63,518 nucleotides of DNA from Planktomarina sp. (lineage in GTDB: Bacteria > Pseudomonadota > Alphaproteobacteria > Rhodobacterales > Rhodobacteraceae): positions 1-63,518 of the forward strand of contig JAHDCF010000013.1 in assembly GCA_020630015.1 (NCBI GenBank), read 5' to 3'. Shown here in pieces: positions 1 through 8,352 of this stretch (position 1 is its first letter; each line of letters opens with the position of its first letter). The notes beneath the pieces were generated by a model. That model worked only from the letters and a program-made list of their open reading frames with translations, searched no databases and had not been told where the DNA came from. The translations under genes and the position numbers were made by a program.

Positions 1-9
1 TTTCAAGTT

Positions 10-37
10 AAGGGGCCACAGGGCCCCTTTTCTTTTC
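10..37 (+). terminator. Rho-independent terminator of an upstream gene
   Basis: Perfect 8-bp arms (AAGGGGCC at 10-17, GGCCCCTT at 22-29) around a 4-nt ACAG loop, followed by a TTCTTTTC tract. It must end a plus-strand gene that lies left of the window. Confidence 0.8.
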
Positions 38-160
38 TGCAGACCCCTGACTTTTTCGATTCTTTAAACTTTTGCCTTTACCGATTTCCCAAAATTATCG
101 CTCCGCCCGGTCCGCAAAGGGCGCATCACAGGCGCGAGATTGGATTGATTGGGGGCAATA

Positions 161-646
161 ATGCCAAGTTATGATCTTGAAGTAATTCTGCGTTCGGAAA
201 CTGATGCGGCAAGTGCGAATGATTTTGTCAACAATGGCTGGGTCTTTACTGGGGATTACAGCACGATCACTTATTCCGATGAGGATAATTTTGGTCTTGG
301 GGATGATGCCCCCAACACCGAAACGGATGCGCCGGCGGTGATCACGCATGTTGATGGGGATCCAAATCATCCCCTTGTTGGCACTGATATCTTCGCCGCC
401 TATGTCCGAACAGACAACAACGATGGCGATTCTGATACCAATGCCGATGTGGTATTTTTGAATGATGGGGGGTTCAGCGGGACGTTTGGGATTGCCCAAT
501 ATCCGGGTTCAGGTTGGGCAATGGAGCAAGGTGACACATTTACATCTGGGTTTTCCGTGACCGATCACCCAACAGGGGCATCATGGTCAACCGAAGGCAT
601 GCTTGGGGGTAAGATCAGACCCCACAATGTTTCACCAAAGGCATGA
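161..646 (+). CDS. N-terminal part of a Hint-domain protein (hypothetical, frameshifted from the next reading frame)
   Basis: 161 residues, acidic and rich in Asp, Asn, Gly and Thr, with no recognised domain and no obvious signal peptide. The ATG at 161 is preferred over the TTG at 149 because a GGGGG ribosome site sits 5 nt before it. In this frame the gene stops at 644-646. The neighbouring frame holds Cys-Phe-Thr-Lys-Gly at 628-642, the usual opening of a bacterial Hint (Hedgehog/intein-like) domain, continuing into the next reading frame. In Rhodobacterales such proteins are normally one chain: a variable N-terminal region followed by a C-terminal Hint domain that starts with Cys-Phe-Thr. 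I therefore read 161-1188 as one gene split by a one-base shift near the CCCC run at 620-623. It could instead be two coupled genes. Confidence 0.55.
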   Translation: MPSYDLEVILRSETDAASANDFVNNGWVFTGDYSTITYSDEDNFGLGDDAPNTETDAPAVITHVDGDPNHPLVGTDIFAAYVRTDNNDGDSDTNADVVFLNDGGFSGTFGIAQYPGSGWAMEQGDTFTSGFSVTDHPTGASWSTEGMLGGKIRPHNVSPKA

Positions 647-1188
647 TGATAAAAACCCTGATCGGCCCAATGGCCATTGAAAACATTCAAATCGGAGACA
701 TGGTTTGGACCTTGGACAATGGCTTCGAAGAAGTTGAATATGTCTATCGCAGGAAAATGTCAGCAAGCGGATCTTTGGCCCCTATTTTGTTCGAACCCGG
801 TACGATTGGGAATTCGCGCCGGATCATCGTTAGTCCGAAACACCGCTTTCACGTGGGCAGTTTACCCCCCGCATTGCGAGACCAATTTGGCGAAAACGCA
901 GATACCCTGTTGCAAGCGAATGCTTTTTGCAACGGAACTTCTGTGCGGCCTTATCCGGAAATTGGCACGGTTGAATACATCCATCTATTGTTTGCAGATC
1001 ATCAATTGATCGAATGCGATGGAACAATTTCTGAAAGTTGGCAACCGACAGCCAAAACCTTGAAAAACGCGCCTGATGTTGCCGAAGAATTATTATCGAT
1101 CTTCCCCGAAATGAAGACAAGGCGGTCTTGTAATCCGGGGGCCTTGGCACGCCATGAGATCAAGTTGAAGGATCAAGACATTCGATAA
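628..1188 (+). pseudogene. Hint-domain (Hedgehog/intein-like) C-terminal segment, out of frame with its N-terminal part
   Basis: The frame from 628 reads Cys-Phe-Thr-Lys-Gly, then a segment of the type IxTLxGPxxIExIxIGDxVWTLDNGFEEV, which matches the start of Rhodobacterales Hint-2 domains, followed by a histidine-containing block (SPKHRFHV) and a second one (LLFADHQLIECDG). Translation from the ATG at 643 would overlap the upstream stop by ATGA and make a 181-residue protein, but would lack the Cys that acts as the splicing/cleavage nucleophile in this fold. A TAA at 610-612 closes the frame upstream, so the Cys can only be reached by frameshift. Either a real pseudogene, a base error, or a coupled cysteine-less variant. 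Confidence 0.55.
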
Positions 1189-1195
1189 TCCGTCG

Positions 1196-1759
1196 TTATT
1201 CGATCGCTTTTGGAACGGCGCGAAAACATCCCACGGTATGATTGTTTAAAAGGCCACATGCCTCCATCCAGGCGTAAACAATGGTGGGGCCGCAAAATTT
1301 GAATCCGGCCTTCTTGAGGTCTTGGCTGATCTGCTTTGACAACGGCGACTGGGTTGGAACATCCGCTTGGGTTTCGTATCCTCCGACAATTGGACTTCCC
1401 CCTACGTATGCCCACATTCGATCTGAAAAAGGCATTTCTTGATCCAACCTCAAATAGGCTTGGGCATTTGTTATTGTCGCTTCAATTTTCCCACGGTGAC
1501 GAACGATGCCTTGGTTTTGCAACAAATGCTTCACTTCTTCTTCACCCCAAGTGGCGATGACACTTGGCTGAAAGCCTTGGAAAGCCTCTCGAAATGCGTC
1601 GCGTTTACGCAGAATTGTGATCCAACTCAAACCCGCCTGAAACCCATCCAAAATCAGCTTTTCCCACAGGGCGCGACTATCATATTCAGGCACACCCCAT
1701 TCTTGGTCATGATAGGCTGTGTAAATTGGATCGTCACTTGGCCAAGAACATCGTCGCAT
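1196..1759 (-). CDS. tag: DNA-3-methyladenine glycosylase I
   Basis: 187 residues, the usual length of Tag, a base-excision enzyme that removes 3-methyladenine from alkylated DNA. The Zn-snap ligands of E. coli Tag are all present: Cys4, His17, His174 and Cys178. The helix-hairpin segment with Gln-Ala-Gly-Leu-Ser-Trp (residues 41-46) and the IRHRGKI block (85-91) are conserved. Position 38, the catalytic Glu in E. coli, is Asp here in an otherwise ungapped match (LDGFQAGLSW). It is a lone gene, divergent from the EAL-domain gene that begins 64 bp away, and its stop lies close to the Hint segment's stop. Family assignment is secure. Confidence 0.95.
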   Translation of the reverse strand: MRRCSWPSDDPIYTAYHDQEWGVPEYDSRALWEKLILDGFQAGLSWITILRKRDAFREAFQGFQPSVIATWGEEEVKHLLQNQGIVRHRGKIEATITNAQAYLRLDQEMPFSDRMWAYVGGSPIVGGYETQADVPTQSPLSKQISQDLKKAGFKFCGPTIVYAWMEACGLLNNHTVGCFRAVPKAIE

Positions 1760-1823
1760 ATTTTATCTTTAACCCTGTCTTAGTGTGACTGCCCCATTGT
1801 GCCTGTCAATGACGGAGGCATCA

Positions 1824-2654
1824 ATGGCACGCAAAAATGACAGATCGATCGGGCAAGGTTCCATGGACCCCCTATCCCACGCGGTGACAGAACGGGACGC
1901 AAACGTGGTGGATATGGTGAACGAGGCATTGATGCTCAACCGATGTGTGTTGGCATATCAACCAATCGTACAGGCACAAAGGCGCGAACATGTGGCCTTT
2001 TACGAAGGCCTTATTCGGATTGTCGATTCCAACGGCAGGTTTATTCCCGCCAGGGATTTCATGGGCGATGTGGAAGATATTGAAACAGGCAGGATGATCG
2101 ATTGTTCAAGCTTGCGCATGGGGCTGAATGCCCTTGCCGCCCAACCCAATCTGCGACTTTCGATCAATATGTCTGCCCGTTCCATTGGATATCGAAAATG
2201 GCTTGAGGTTTTGGAACTTGGGCTGACCCTCCACCCCACCATTGCCGACCGGCTGATCCTTGAAATCACCGAGAGCAGCGCCATGACGACCCCAGAATTA
2301 GTGGTTAGCTTTATGAAAGACATGCAGGAAAAGGGTATTTCCTTTGCGCTTGACGATTTTGGGGCGGGCCAAACGTCGTTTCGATATCTCAAAGATTTCT
2401 TTTTCGACATTTTGAAGATCAGCGGCAAATTCACCAAGAATATCGGCCGTAATCCCGACAATCAGGTTTTGGCAGAAGCACTGGTCAGCATCGCCAACCA
2501 TTTTGAGATGTTCACTGTTGCTGAAAATGTAGAATCAGAAGCCGATGCCCGGCTTTTAACCGCCTTACACGTTGATTGCCTTCAGGGGTTTCATCTGGGG
2601 CGGCCGTCTGTGCGACCACCATGGCACCAACGCAAATCGTCGCAGTCCGCTTGA
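1824..2654 (+). CDS. EAL-domain protein (c-di-GMP phosphodiesterase type)
   Basis: 276 residues and essentially only an EAL domain (about residues 30-262), with no sensor, GGDEF or membrane segment, so it is probably cytosolic. The ATG at 1824 is chosen because GGAGG at 1814-1818 is spaced 5 nt before it; GTG at 1785 and ATG at 1809 lack this. Catalytic residues can be read: Glu61 in the EGL variant of the EAL signature, Asn115, Glu147 (LEITE), Asp177-Asp178 (DDFGAG), Lys198, Glu234 and Gln254. The residue usually Asp in the KID motif is Ser200 (KISGKF). With the main metal ligands and Lys kept, activity on c-di-GMP is plausible but not certain. Confidence 0.88.
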   Translation: MARKNDRSIGQGSMDPLSHAVTERDANVVDMVNEALMLNRCVLAYQPIVQAQRREHVAFYEGLIRIVDSNGRFIPARDFMGDVEDIETGRMIDCSSLRMGLNALAAQPNLRLSINMSARSIGYRKWLEVLELGLTLHPTIADRLILEITESSAMTTPELVVSFMKDMQEKGISFALDDFGAGQTSFRYLKDFFFDILKISGKFTKNIGRNPDNQVLAEALVSIANHFEMFTVAENVESEADARLLTALHVDCLQGFHLGRPSVRPPWHQRKSSQSA

Positions 2655-2707
2655 TGCTGCATCGCAGAAACCCTTTGCGTATTATATTTTCAATATTGTG
2701 CATCTTT

Positions 2708-2724
2708 ACGTAATTTTATTACGT
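2708..2724. promoter_or_regulatory. Inverted repeat upstream of phaA
   Basis: Perfect 7-bp arms ACGTAAT / ATTACGT around TTT, in the 153-bp gap before phaA. The position suits an operator, but I know of no regulator for it and no clear -35/-10 pair. It may only be a small hairpin ending the EAL transcript. Confidence 0.35.
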
Positions 2725-2807
2725 TTCAAAATCTGACTCCCATTGACTCTGGGCGATTTATCCTTTTTTGGGTCTGTATCACAGGACCAAACCAAGAGGA
2801 TCGCCCA

Positions 2808-3986
2808 ATGACAAATATCGTTATTGCATCTGCAGCAAGAACCGCCGTCGGCAGTTTCAGTGGATCTTTTGCAACCACACCGGCCCATGATTTGGGTGCG
2901 ACGGTGCTGGAAGCAGTGGTTGAAAGAGCAGGCATCGACAAAGCAGATGTATCTGAAACGATCTTGGGTCAGGTATTAGCCGCAGGTCAGGGACAAAATC
3001 CGGCCAGACAAGCCCACATTAATGCGGGCCTTCCCGTTGAAAGCGCGGCTTGGGGAATTAATCAGGTGTGCGGTTCAGGCCTTCGTGCCGTGGCACTTGG
3101 CGCGCAGCACATCCAATTGGGCGATGCTGATGTTGTTGCCGCTGGTGGTCAGGAAAACATGACGCTTTCACCCCATGTTGCGCATTTGCGCGCCGGAACC
3201 AAAATGGGCGACGTAAAATATATCGACAGCATGATCCGCGATGGTCTGTGGGATGCATTTAATGGTTACCACATGGGCCAAACTGCCGAAAATGTTGCCG
3301 AACAATGGCAGATCAACCGCGACGCGCAGGATGAATTCGCCTTGGCCAGCCAAAACAAAGCTGAGGCGGCCCAAAAAGCAGGCAAATTTGCCGACGAAAT
3401 TACCCCATTCGTTGTGAAAACACGAAAGGGCGACATCACCGTGGACAGCGATGAATACATTCGCCACGGCGCAACAATCGAAGCCATGCAAAAAATGCGC
3501 CCTGCCTTTGTACGCGATGGCGGAACAGTAACAGCGGCGAATGCATCCGGTCTGAATGATGGGGCTGCTGCTGTGTTGTTGATGTCGGCTGACAATGCCG
3601 AGAAGCGCGGCATTCAACCTTTGGCCCGCATCGCAAGTTATGCCACCGCCGGCCTTGACCCATCGATCATGGGTGTCGGCCCCATCCATGCCAGCCGCAA
3701 AGCATTGGAAAAAGCGGGATGGTCTGTTGGGGATTTGGATTTGGTCGAAGCAAACGAAGCCTTCGCCGCCCAAGCTTGCGCCGTGAATAAAGACATGGGT
3801 TGGGATCCAGAAATCGTGAACGTCAACGGCGGTGCCATCGCAATTGGCCACCCGATCGGCGCGTCAGGTTGCCGGATTTTGAATACGCTTTTGTTTGAAA
3901 TGCAACGCCGCGACGCAAAGAAAGGCCTTGCCACTTTGTGCATTGGCGGCGGCATGGGCGTTGCAATGTGCCTTGAACGCGATTGA
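2808..3986 (+). CDS. phaA: Acetyl-CoA acetyltransferase (beta-ketothiolase)
   Basis: 392 residues, the standard thiolase II length. It condenses two acetyl-CoA to acetoacetyl-CoA, the first step of polyhydroxybutyrate synthesis, and can also run in the degradative direction. Nucleophile Cys88 lies in [10 protein letters not shown], and the catalytic His348 (GHPIGASG) and Cys378 (CIGGGMG) match the numbering of the biosynthetic PhaA enzymes. An AGAGGAT ribosome site precedes the ATG. phaB follows 60 bp downstream in the same direction, which supports the polymer pathway rather than fatty-acid degradation. No PHA synthase or phasin gene is in the window. Confidence 0.97.
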   Translation: MTNIVIASAARTAVGSFSGSFATTPAHDLGATVLEAVVERAGIDKADVSETILGQVLAAGQGQNPARQAHINAGLPVESAAWGINQVCGSGLRAVALGAQHIQLGDADVVAAGGQENMTLSPHVAHLRAGTKMGDVKYIDSMIRDGLWDAFNGYHMGQTAENVAEQWQINRDAQDEFALASQNKAEAAQKAGKFADEITPFVVKTRKGDITVDSDEYIRHGATIEAMQKMRPAFVRDGGTVTAANASGLNDGAAAVLLMSADNAEKRGIQPLARIASYATAGLDPSIMGVGPIHASRKALEKAGWSVGDLDLVEANEAFAAQACAVNKDMGWDPEIVNVNGGAIAIGHPIGASGCRILNTLLFEMQRRDAKKGLATLCIGGGMGVAMCLERD

Positions 3987-4046
3987 TCTGAAACCCAAGG
4001 GCGCCAAATGCGCCAAACCCGAAAATATCACATGAAGGAGACTAAC

Positions 4047-4772
4047 ATGTCCCGAGTAGCCCTTGTCACTGGTGGATCCCGCGGGATCGGTGCCGCAATT
4101 TCAAACGCGCTGAAAGACGCAGGATATTCTGTTGCGGCAACTTATGCCGGTAATGATGAAAAAGCGGCGGCTTTTACCGCGGAAACCGGCATTAAAACCT
4201 ATAAATGGGATGTGGGTGATTATGACGCCTGCACCGCAGGTATTGCCCAAGTTGAAGCCGATCTTGGCCCTGTGGAAGTTTTGGTGAACAACGCTGGTAT
4301 CACCCGTGATGCGCCTTTTCACAAAATGAGCCGCGAACAATGGCAACAAGTTATGGATACAAACCTGAACGGTATCTTTAACATGACACACCCATTGTGG
4401 CCTGGCATGCGCGAACGAAAGTTTGGCCGCGTGATCAACATTAGTTCAATTAATGGGCAAAAGGGCCAGTTTGCACAGGCAAACTATTCTGCTGCTAAGG
4501 CCGGGGATATTGGATTTACCAAGGCACTGGCCCAAGAAGGGGCACGCGCAGGCATCACCGTGAACGCCATATGCCCGGGTTACATCAACACCGAAATGAT
4601 GAGCACTATTCCAGAAAAGGTGATGAACGAGGTTATCTTGCCACAAATCCCCGTCGGCCGTCTGGGAGAAGCGGAAGAAATCGCCCGTGGCGTTGTTTTC
4701 CTAGCCGCCGATGACGCTGGCTTTGTGAACGGTTCGACGATGACAATAAACGGTGCGCAATACCTCACCTAA
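4047..4772 (+). CDS. phaB: Acetoacetyl-CoA reductase (NADPH, SDR family)
   Basis: 241 residues from the ATG at 4047, which has AAGGAG at 4035-4040. The upstream in-frame ATG at 4008 would add 13 residues before the Rossmann start and has no ribosome site. The cofactor motif TGGSRGIG is at residues 8-15, the NNAG motif follows, and the catalytic Ser plus Tyr-x-x-x-Lys (NYSAAKAG) are present. It reduces acetoacetyl-CoA to (R)-3-hydroxybutyryl-CoA, the monomer for polyhydroxybutyrate. Placement right behind phaA and the typical 240-residue length separate it from FabG. Confidence 0.95.
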   Translation: MSRVALVTGGSRGIGAAISNALKDAGYSVAATYAGNDEKAAAFTAETGIKTYKWDVGDYDACTAGIAQVEADLGPVEVLVNNAGITRDAPFHKMSREQWQQVMDTNLNGIFNMTHPLWPGMRERKFGRVINISSINGQKGQFAQANYSAAKAGDIGFTKALAQEGARAGITVNAICPGYINTEMMSTIPEKVMNEVILPQIPVGRLGEAEEIARGVVFLAADDAGFVNGSTMTINGAQYLT

Positions 4773-4797
4773 TTGGAATTATCATTCCAAAGACAAA

Positions 4798-4827
4798 GGG
4801 CTGATCCAAATGGACCAGCCCTTTTTT
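4798..4827 (+). terminator. Rho-independent terminator of phaAB
   Basis: GGGCTGATCC (4798-4807) pairs with GGACCAGCCC (4812-4821) with one G-T wobble around AAAT, and is followed by six T residues. It starts 25 bp after the phaB stop. Confidence 0.88.
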
Positions 4828-4849
4828 CATGACATTCGGTGACGCGGCC

Positions 4850-5005
4850 TTAACAGGCTGAGGCCACCGGAGTGACATGTAACTTTTGGCGGCGTTTGAA
4901 AAACGAAGCGATCCAAACGAAGAATTCGGTTAAAGCGGCACCCCGGGCTTCGTGGGCGGCGTTAAACGCGTTTTTGGTGGCGGTTGATGTGGTGGCTTCG
5001 ATCAT
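4850..5005 (-). CDS. Small hypothetical protein divergent from the LysR gene
   Basis: 51 residues from the ATG at 5005, preceded by GAGG about 8 nt upstream. A longer reading from 5170 would run across the LysR promoter and is rejected. The sequence is Ala/Thr-rich at the start, has a central amphipathic stretch with FFVWIASFFKRRQK, and ends in Cys. I do not recognise the family. Small basic helical proteins divergent from LysR genes are common in Rhodobacterales, and the arrangement suggests that the LysR protein controls this gene. Confidence 0.5.
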   Translation of the reverse strand: MIEATTSTATKNAFNAAHEARGAALTEFFVWIASFFKRRQKLHVTPVASAC

Positions 5006-5110
5006 CGTATCATCCTCAACTCTGGCATCTTTCTTTACTGAATATGCGGATGCCAAGGTCACTTTACAAACGAGACTTGCCACTGCTTCAGTTAAGTATA
5101 TCTTGTGTGT

Positions 5111-6055
5111 ATGTCTGACCGCCTTCCACCGCTGACCGCCCTTCGCGCCTTTGAAGCCGCCGCGCGTCATATGTCATTTGCATTGGCAGCCGCGGAATTA
5201 AATGTGACACCCGCCGCGCTCAGCTTTCAGATTAAATCTTTGGAAGATCACTTAGGCGCCCAAGTCTTTAAGCGCCTTAATCGTGCGATAGAGCTGACGG
5301 AGGTGGGGCAACTTCTGGTGCCAGGCACCCGAGATGGCTTTGAAACCTTAACCTCTGCATGGCGCGGGGCCCGGCGTTTTTTGGATCAGACTCATATAAC
5401 GGTAACTGCTGGACCGGCCTTCACATCAAAATGGCTTGCCCCACGCATGTTTGATTTTGCACAAACCCACCCGGATATCGAACTTCGATTTTCAGCTGCA
5501 TTGCGAATGATGGACCTTGATCGGGATGATGTGGATGTGGCGATCCGGTTTGGATACGGCCCCGACAATGGGGTATATTCAGAACGTATTTTAGAAGATT
5601 ACTTTGCCCCTCTTTGCACGCCAGAGGTCGCCGAAAGTTTGAAACACCCAACTGATCTTTTGTCAGTGCCTCTGCTTTACAGTGACGACACGTCTTTCTT
5701 GAATCCCCCCTGTGATTGGGGCGCTTGGTTCAACGCCGTCGGAGTGGAAAATCCACCGCCAAATGGGGCACATTTTAACCAAGCGGATCACGCAATCGAT
5801 GCGGCCTTGGGAAATGCTGGTGTGGTTTTGGGGCGTCTGGCATTGGCCCACAAAGCAATGGCTGAAGGCAGGTTAATCGCACCATTCCAGGTGGCCTTAT
5901 CCACCAAAGCCCATTTCAGGGTTCTGTGCCCAACAGGTGCTCAAACACGACCGCACATCGCAAAGTTTCTGCAATGGCTTCGTGCCGAAGTTCAAAAGGC
6001 GGACATGATCACCGATCAATTTGAAATCATATCCGCCGAGGATGCGGTGGCCTAG
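5111..6055 (+). CDS. LysR-family transcriptional regulator, GcvA-like
   Basis: 314 residues. The N-terminal winged helix starts with the GcvA-type pattern LPPLTALRAFEAAARHMSF and continues AAELNVTPAALSFQIKSLE (about residues 5-50). The rest is the two-lobed type 2 periplasmic-binding-like effector domain, with the GcvA-like string DVDVAIRFGYG near residue 140. GcvA regulates glycine cleavage in E. coli, but this subfamily is broad and includes AmpR-type regulators, so the effector here is unknown. ATG 5111 is chosen over the GTG two codons earlier; neither has a strong ribosome site. The divergent small gene starts 105 bp away. The stop codon overlaps that of the convergent DUF465 gene in the tetranucleotide CTAG. 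Confidence 0.9.
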   Translation: MSDRLPPLTALRAFEAAARHMSFALAAAELNVTPAALSFQIKSLEDHLGAQVFKRLNRAIELTEVGQLLVPGTRDGFETLTSAWRGARRFLDQTHITVTAGPAFTSKWLAPRMFDFAQTHPDIELRFSAALRMMDLDRDDVDVAIRFGYGPDNGVYSERILEDYFAPLCTPEVAESLKHPTDLLSVPLLYSDDTSFLNPPCDWGAWFNAVGVENPPPNGAHFNQADHAIDAALGNAGVVLGRLALAHKAMAEGRLIAPFQVALSTKAHFRVLCPTGAQTRPHIAKFLQWLRAEVQKADMITDQFEIISAEDAVA

Positions 6056-6219
6056 GCATCGGCCAGTCGGCTGATTTCCTCTTTCAGACGAAGTTTTTGT
6101 TTCTTCATTTCCGCAAGTTCAAGTGTATCAGACGCCGGCGATCGTTGGGCGGTTTCAACTTGTTCAGACAGATTTTGGTGCTTTCGCTTTAGCTCCGTCA
6201 GGTGGGAATTCAGGCTCAT
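6052..6219 (-). CDS. DUF465 (YdcH-like) small protein
   Basis: 55 residues: starts MSLNSHLTELKRKHQNLSEQ and ends in EEISRLADA. The pattern HLxxLxxKHxxLxxxV followed by LKxxKLxLKEEI is the DUF465 signature, predicted as an antiparallel helical hairpin. Function is unknown. A strong purine-rich ribosome site (GAGGAG) sits 7 nt before the start. Its stop overlaps the LysR stop by 4 bp. Confidence 0.88.
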   Translation of the reverse strand: MSLNSHLTELKRKHQNLSEQVETAQRSPASDTLELAEMKKQKLRLKEEISRLADA

Positions 6220-6337
6220 GCAGTCTCTCCTCTTCCTTGGATGCGTAAGGTCATCTGACCATAGATTTTATCATGTGTCACGCTGCAGATGCGAAATCAT
6301 CGCCGATCTCTGCGGTTCCACACTAAATACGTATGTC

Positions 6338-7084
6338 TTAATCAAAGACAAACAAGGGTGCCCCTGACCGCAAAACATTTGTGAAAGTTTCGGAATAATC
6401 GTCACCATCCTTCTGATGGGTGGGGCCAGAATGCATAGGCAAAGCAGTGTTCATCTGGAATGCGGCCCGCCCGGCCTTTCGCGATTGCATCAAGAATAAT
6501 TTTGGCGGCCTGCCTTCGCGGGCCACCAAAGGTTGGACAATTATTGATCCCAACCGGCTTTGCGATTCCGCCAAAACCTCTGGCAGGCGTTCAATGTGTT
6601 GGATCATTGTTAAAGTGCCTTTGGGGGCCAATCTTTTGCATGCAAATTCAATCCAACTTGAAAGAGGGGCGCTTTCTTGACGACCAGACGCCCGGTCCTT
6701 GTTCGCCGCCGCGGTGCCCTGTTTGAAATATGGAGGATTGGTAATGATGTGATCGTATTGCGCCGTAGAGATTGGCCTTGGTGGGCTCAGCAGATCCCCA
6801 CAATAAGTGGTCATTGAAAGACCCGTTGTTTGGGCGTTTGTTTGGGCCAACGCGACATAGTTGGGCAAAATTTCAAGCCCGGTCACCTGCACCCCCCGCA
6901 CACGGTGGCACAAGCACAATCCCGCAGTGCCCACACCACAACCAAGGTCCAATACGGTTTGACCGGGCTTTGCCGTACACGCCGCCGCCAAAAGCACCGG
7001 ATCAACACCCGCCCTATACCCCTCGCGCGGCTGTGCCAGTGTCAAAGCACCCCCCAAAAAGTTATCGTGGGTTACATCATCCAC
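6338..7084 (-). CDS. tRNA1(Val) (adenine37-N6)-methyltransferase-like protein
   Basis: 248 residues with a class I methyltransferase fold. The SAM motif LDLGCGVGTAGL is near residues 45-56 and the N6-adenine methylase motif NPPY near residue 116, followed by a TrmN6/YfiC-type C-terminal part (REGRPPKLFLMQ). The gene opens with NFLGGALTLAQPREGYRAGVD, as in YfiC relatives. The likely start is GTG at 7084, inside the end of the DUF2007 gene, with an 8-nt overlap that points to coupling. The exact RNA target is inferred from the family. Confidence 0.85.
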   Translation of the reverse strand: MDDVTHDNFLGGALTLAQPREGYRAGVDPVLLAAACTAKPGQTVLDLGCGVGTAGLCLCHRVRGVQVTGLEILPNYVALAQTNAQTTGLSMTTYCGDLLSPPRPISTAQYDHIITNPPYFKQGTAAANKDRASGRQESAPLSSWIEFACKRLAPKGTLTMIQHIERLPEVLAESQSRLGSIIVQPLVAREGRPPKLFLMQSRKAGRAAFQMNTALPMHSGPTHQKDGDDYSETFTNVLRSGAPLFVFD

Positions 7085-7295
7085 CGGTCACTTCGACCCC
7101 ATTGTCACGCAAAACGGCCTTGGCCAAAAAGTGGTCTTCATCGGCAACCATCAACCTGCGCGGCAAAATGCCTATGCCGCCTTCAAGGATGCTGATGTTT
7201 ACGTCAAATTCAAAGCAGTCTATGTCTTCGCCAGCAAGCAACGCCTTGGCAAAAGGAATGATCGTGGGGTCCGTTGTTCGCAAAAGTTCTTTCAT
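7077..7295 (-). CDS. DUF2007 domain protein
   Basis: 72 residues, starting MKELLRTTDPTIIPFAKALL and containing the GLP-type segment GGIGILPRRLMVADED. This matches the short DUF2007 family, with a fold like the GlnB-type signal proteins. Role is unknown. It is the first gene of a pair with the methyltransferase and is divergent from the polyprenyl synthase gene, whose start is 57 bp away. This pairing is common in alphaproteobacteria. Confidence 0.85.
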   Translation of the reverse strand: MKELLRTTDPTIIPFAKALLAGEDIDCFEFDVNISILEGGIGILPRRLMVADEDHFLAKAVLRDNGVEVTGG

Positions 7296-7352
7296 GTCTT
7301 TGACATAAGGGTCACCCCCCCGTGTGTCGAGACGCAGGGTAAGGGAAAACCC

Positions 7353-8351
7353 ATGTCATTGGATCACGCACAAACAAAACCGCATGAGCGTTTGGCCGCG
7401 GCCTTGGCCGGTGATCTTGCCCAAGTGAATGAATTGATCAAACAACGTATGGCCAGTGAACATGCGCCCCGAATTCCAGAGGTCACAGCCCATCTGGTAG
7501 AGGCCGGGGGAAAACGCCTGCGCCCCATGCTTACGTTGGCCAGTGCCCGCCTGTGTGGGTATGATGGGCCCTATCACATTCATTTGGCCGCCACCGTTGA
7601 ATTTATTCATACGGCGACGTTGCTGCACGATGATGTGGTGGATGAAAGTGCGCAACGCCGTGGGCGCCCGACGGCCAACCTTTTGTGGGATAATCAGTCA
7701 AGCGTGCTTGTGGGTGATTATCTTTTTGCGCGGTCATTCCAATTGATGGTTGAAACGGGATCCTTGCGGGTTTTGGATATTTTGGCCAATGCCGCCGCCA
7801 CAATCGCGGAAGGTGAGGTTCTGCAACTTTCAGCTGCGCAGGATATAAACACCACCGAAGACATTTATTTCAAAGTAATTCGCGGGAAAACCGCCGCATT
7901 GTTTTCCGCCGCAACCGAAGTGGGCGGTGTCATCGCCGGCCAAGACGATACAACAATCAAGGCCCTGTTTGATTATGGCGATGCATTGGGCATTTCGTTT
8001 CAGATTGTGGATGATTTGTTGGATTATCAAGGCACAGATGCAACGGGCAAAAATATAGGGGATGATTTCCGTGAACGGAAATTAACACTTCCCGTGATCA
8101 AAGCGATTGCCGCCTCATCCAGCAAAGAGCGTGAATTTTGGGATCGTGTCATTGGCAAAGGTAAACAGGACGATGGTGATCTGGAAATGGCGCTATCGCT
8201 GATGCATCAGCACGACACGTTGCACCAAACACGTGAACAAGCCGTCCTATGGGCAAACCGCGCCAAAGATGCTTTGGCCCCCCTCCCCGATCAAGACATC
8301 AAAACGATGTTGATCGATCTGGCGGATTACGTTGTGGCGCGGGTGGTGTAA
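7353..8351 (+). CDS. ispB: Long-chain polyprenyl diphosphate synthase (probably decaprenyl, ubiquinone side chain)
   Basis: 332 residues from the ATG at 7353 (AAGGGA before it); the open frame extends upstream but only into the DUF2007 region. The first Asp-rich motif DDVVD and the second DDLLD are present, along with GGKRLRP near residue 50. Residues before the first motif are small (Ala-Thr-Leu-Leu-His), as expected for long-chain products. It elongates farnesyl diphosphate with isopentenyl diphosphate to make the ubiquinone tail. Alphaproteobacteria generally use C50, so decaprenyl is inferred. It converges on ispE, with stops 1 bp apart, so two isoprenoid genes meet here. Confidence 0.92.
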   Translation: MSLDHAQTKPHERLAAALAGDLAQVNELIKQRMASEHAPRIPEVTAHLVEAGGKRLRPMLTLASARLCGYDGPYHIHLAATVEFIHTATLLHDDVVDESAQRRGRPTANLLWDNQSSVLVGDYLFARSFQLMVETGSLRVLDILANAAATIAEGEVLQLSAAQDINTTEDIYFKVIRGKTAALFSAATEVGGVIAGQDDTTIKALFDYGDALGISFQIVDDLLDYQGTDATGKNIGDDFRERKLTLPVIKAIAASSSKEREFWDRVIGKGKQDDGDLEMALSLMHQHDTLHQTREQAVLWANRAKDALAPLPDQDIKTMLIDLADYVVARVV

Positions 8352-8352
8352 T

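Noticed and set aside
5111-6055. Assigning the LysR gene as gcvA itself
   Set aside because: No glycine-cleavage genes are near, and GcvA-like regulators are many; the symbol was left blank.
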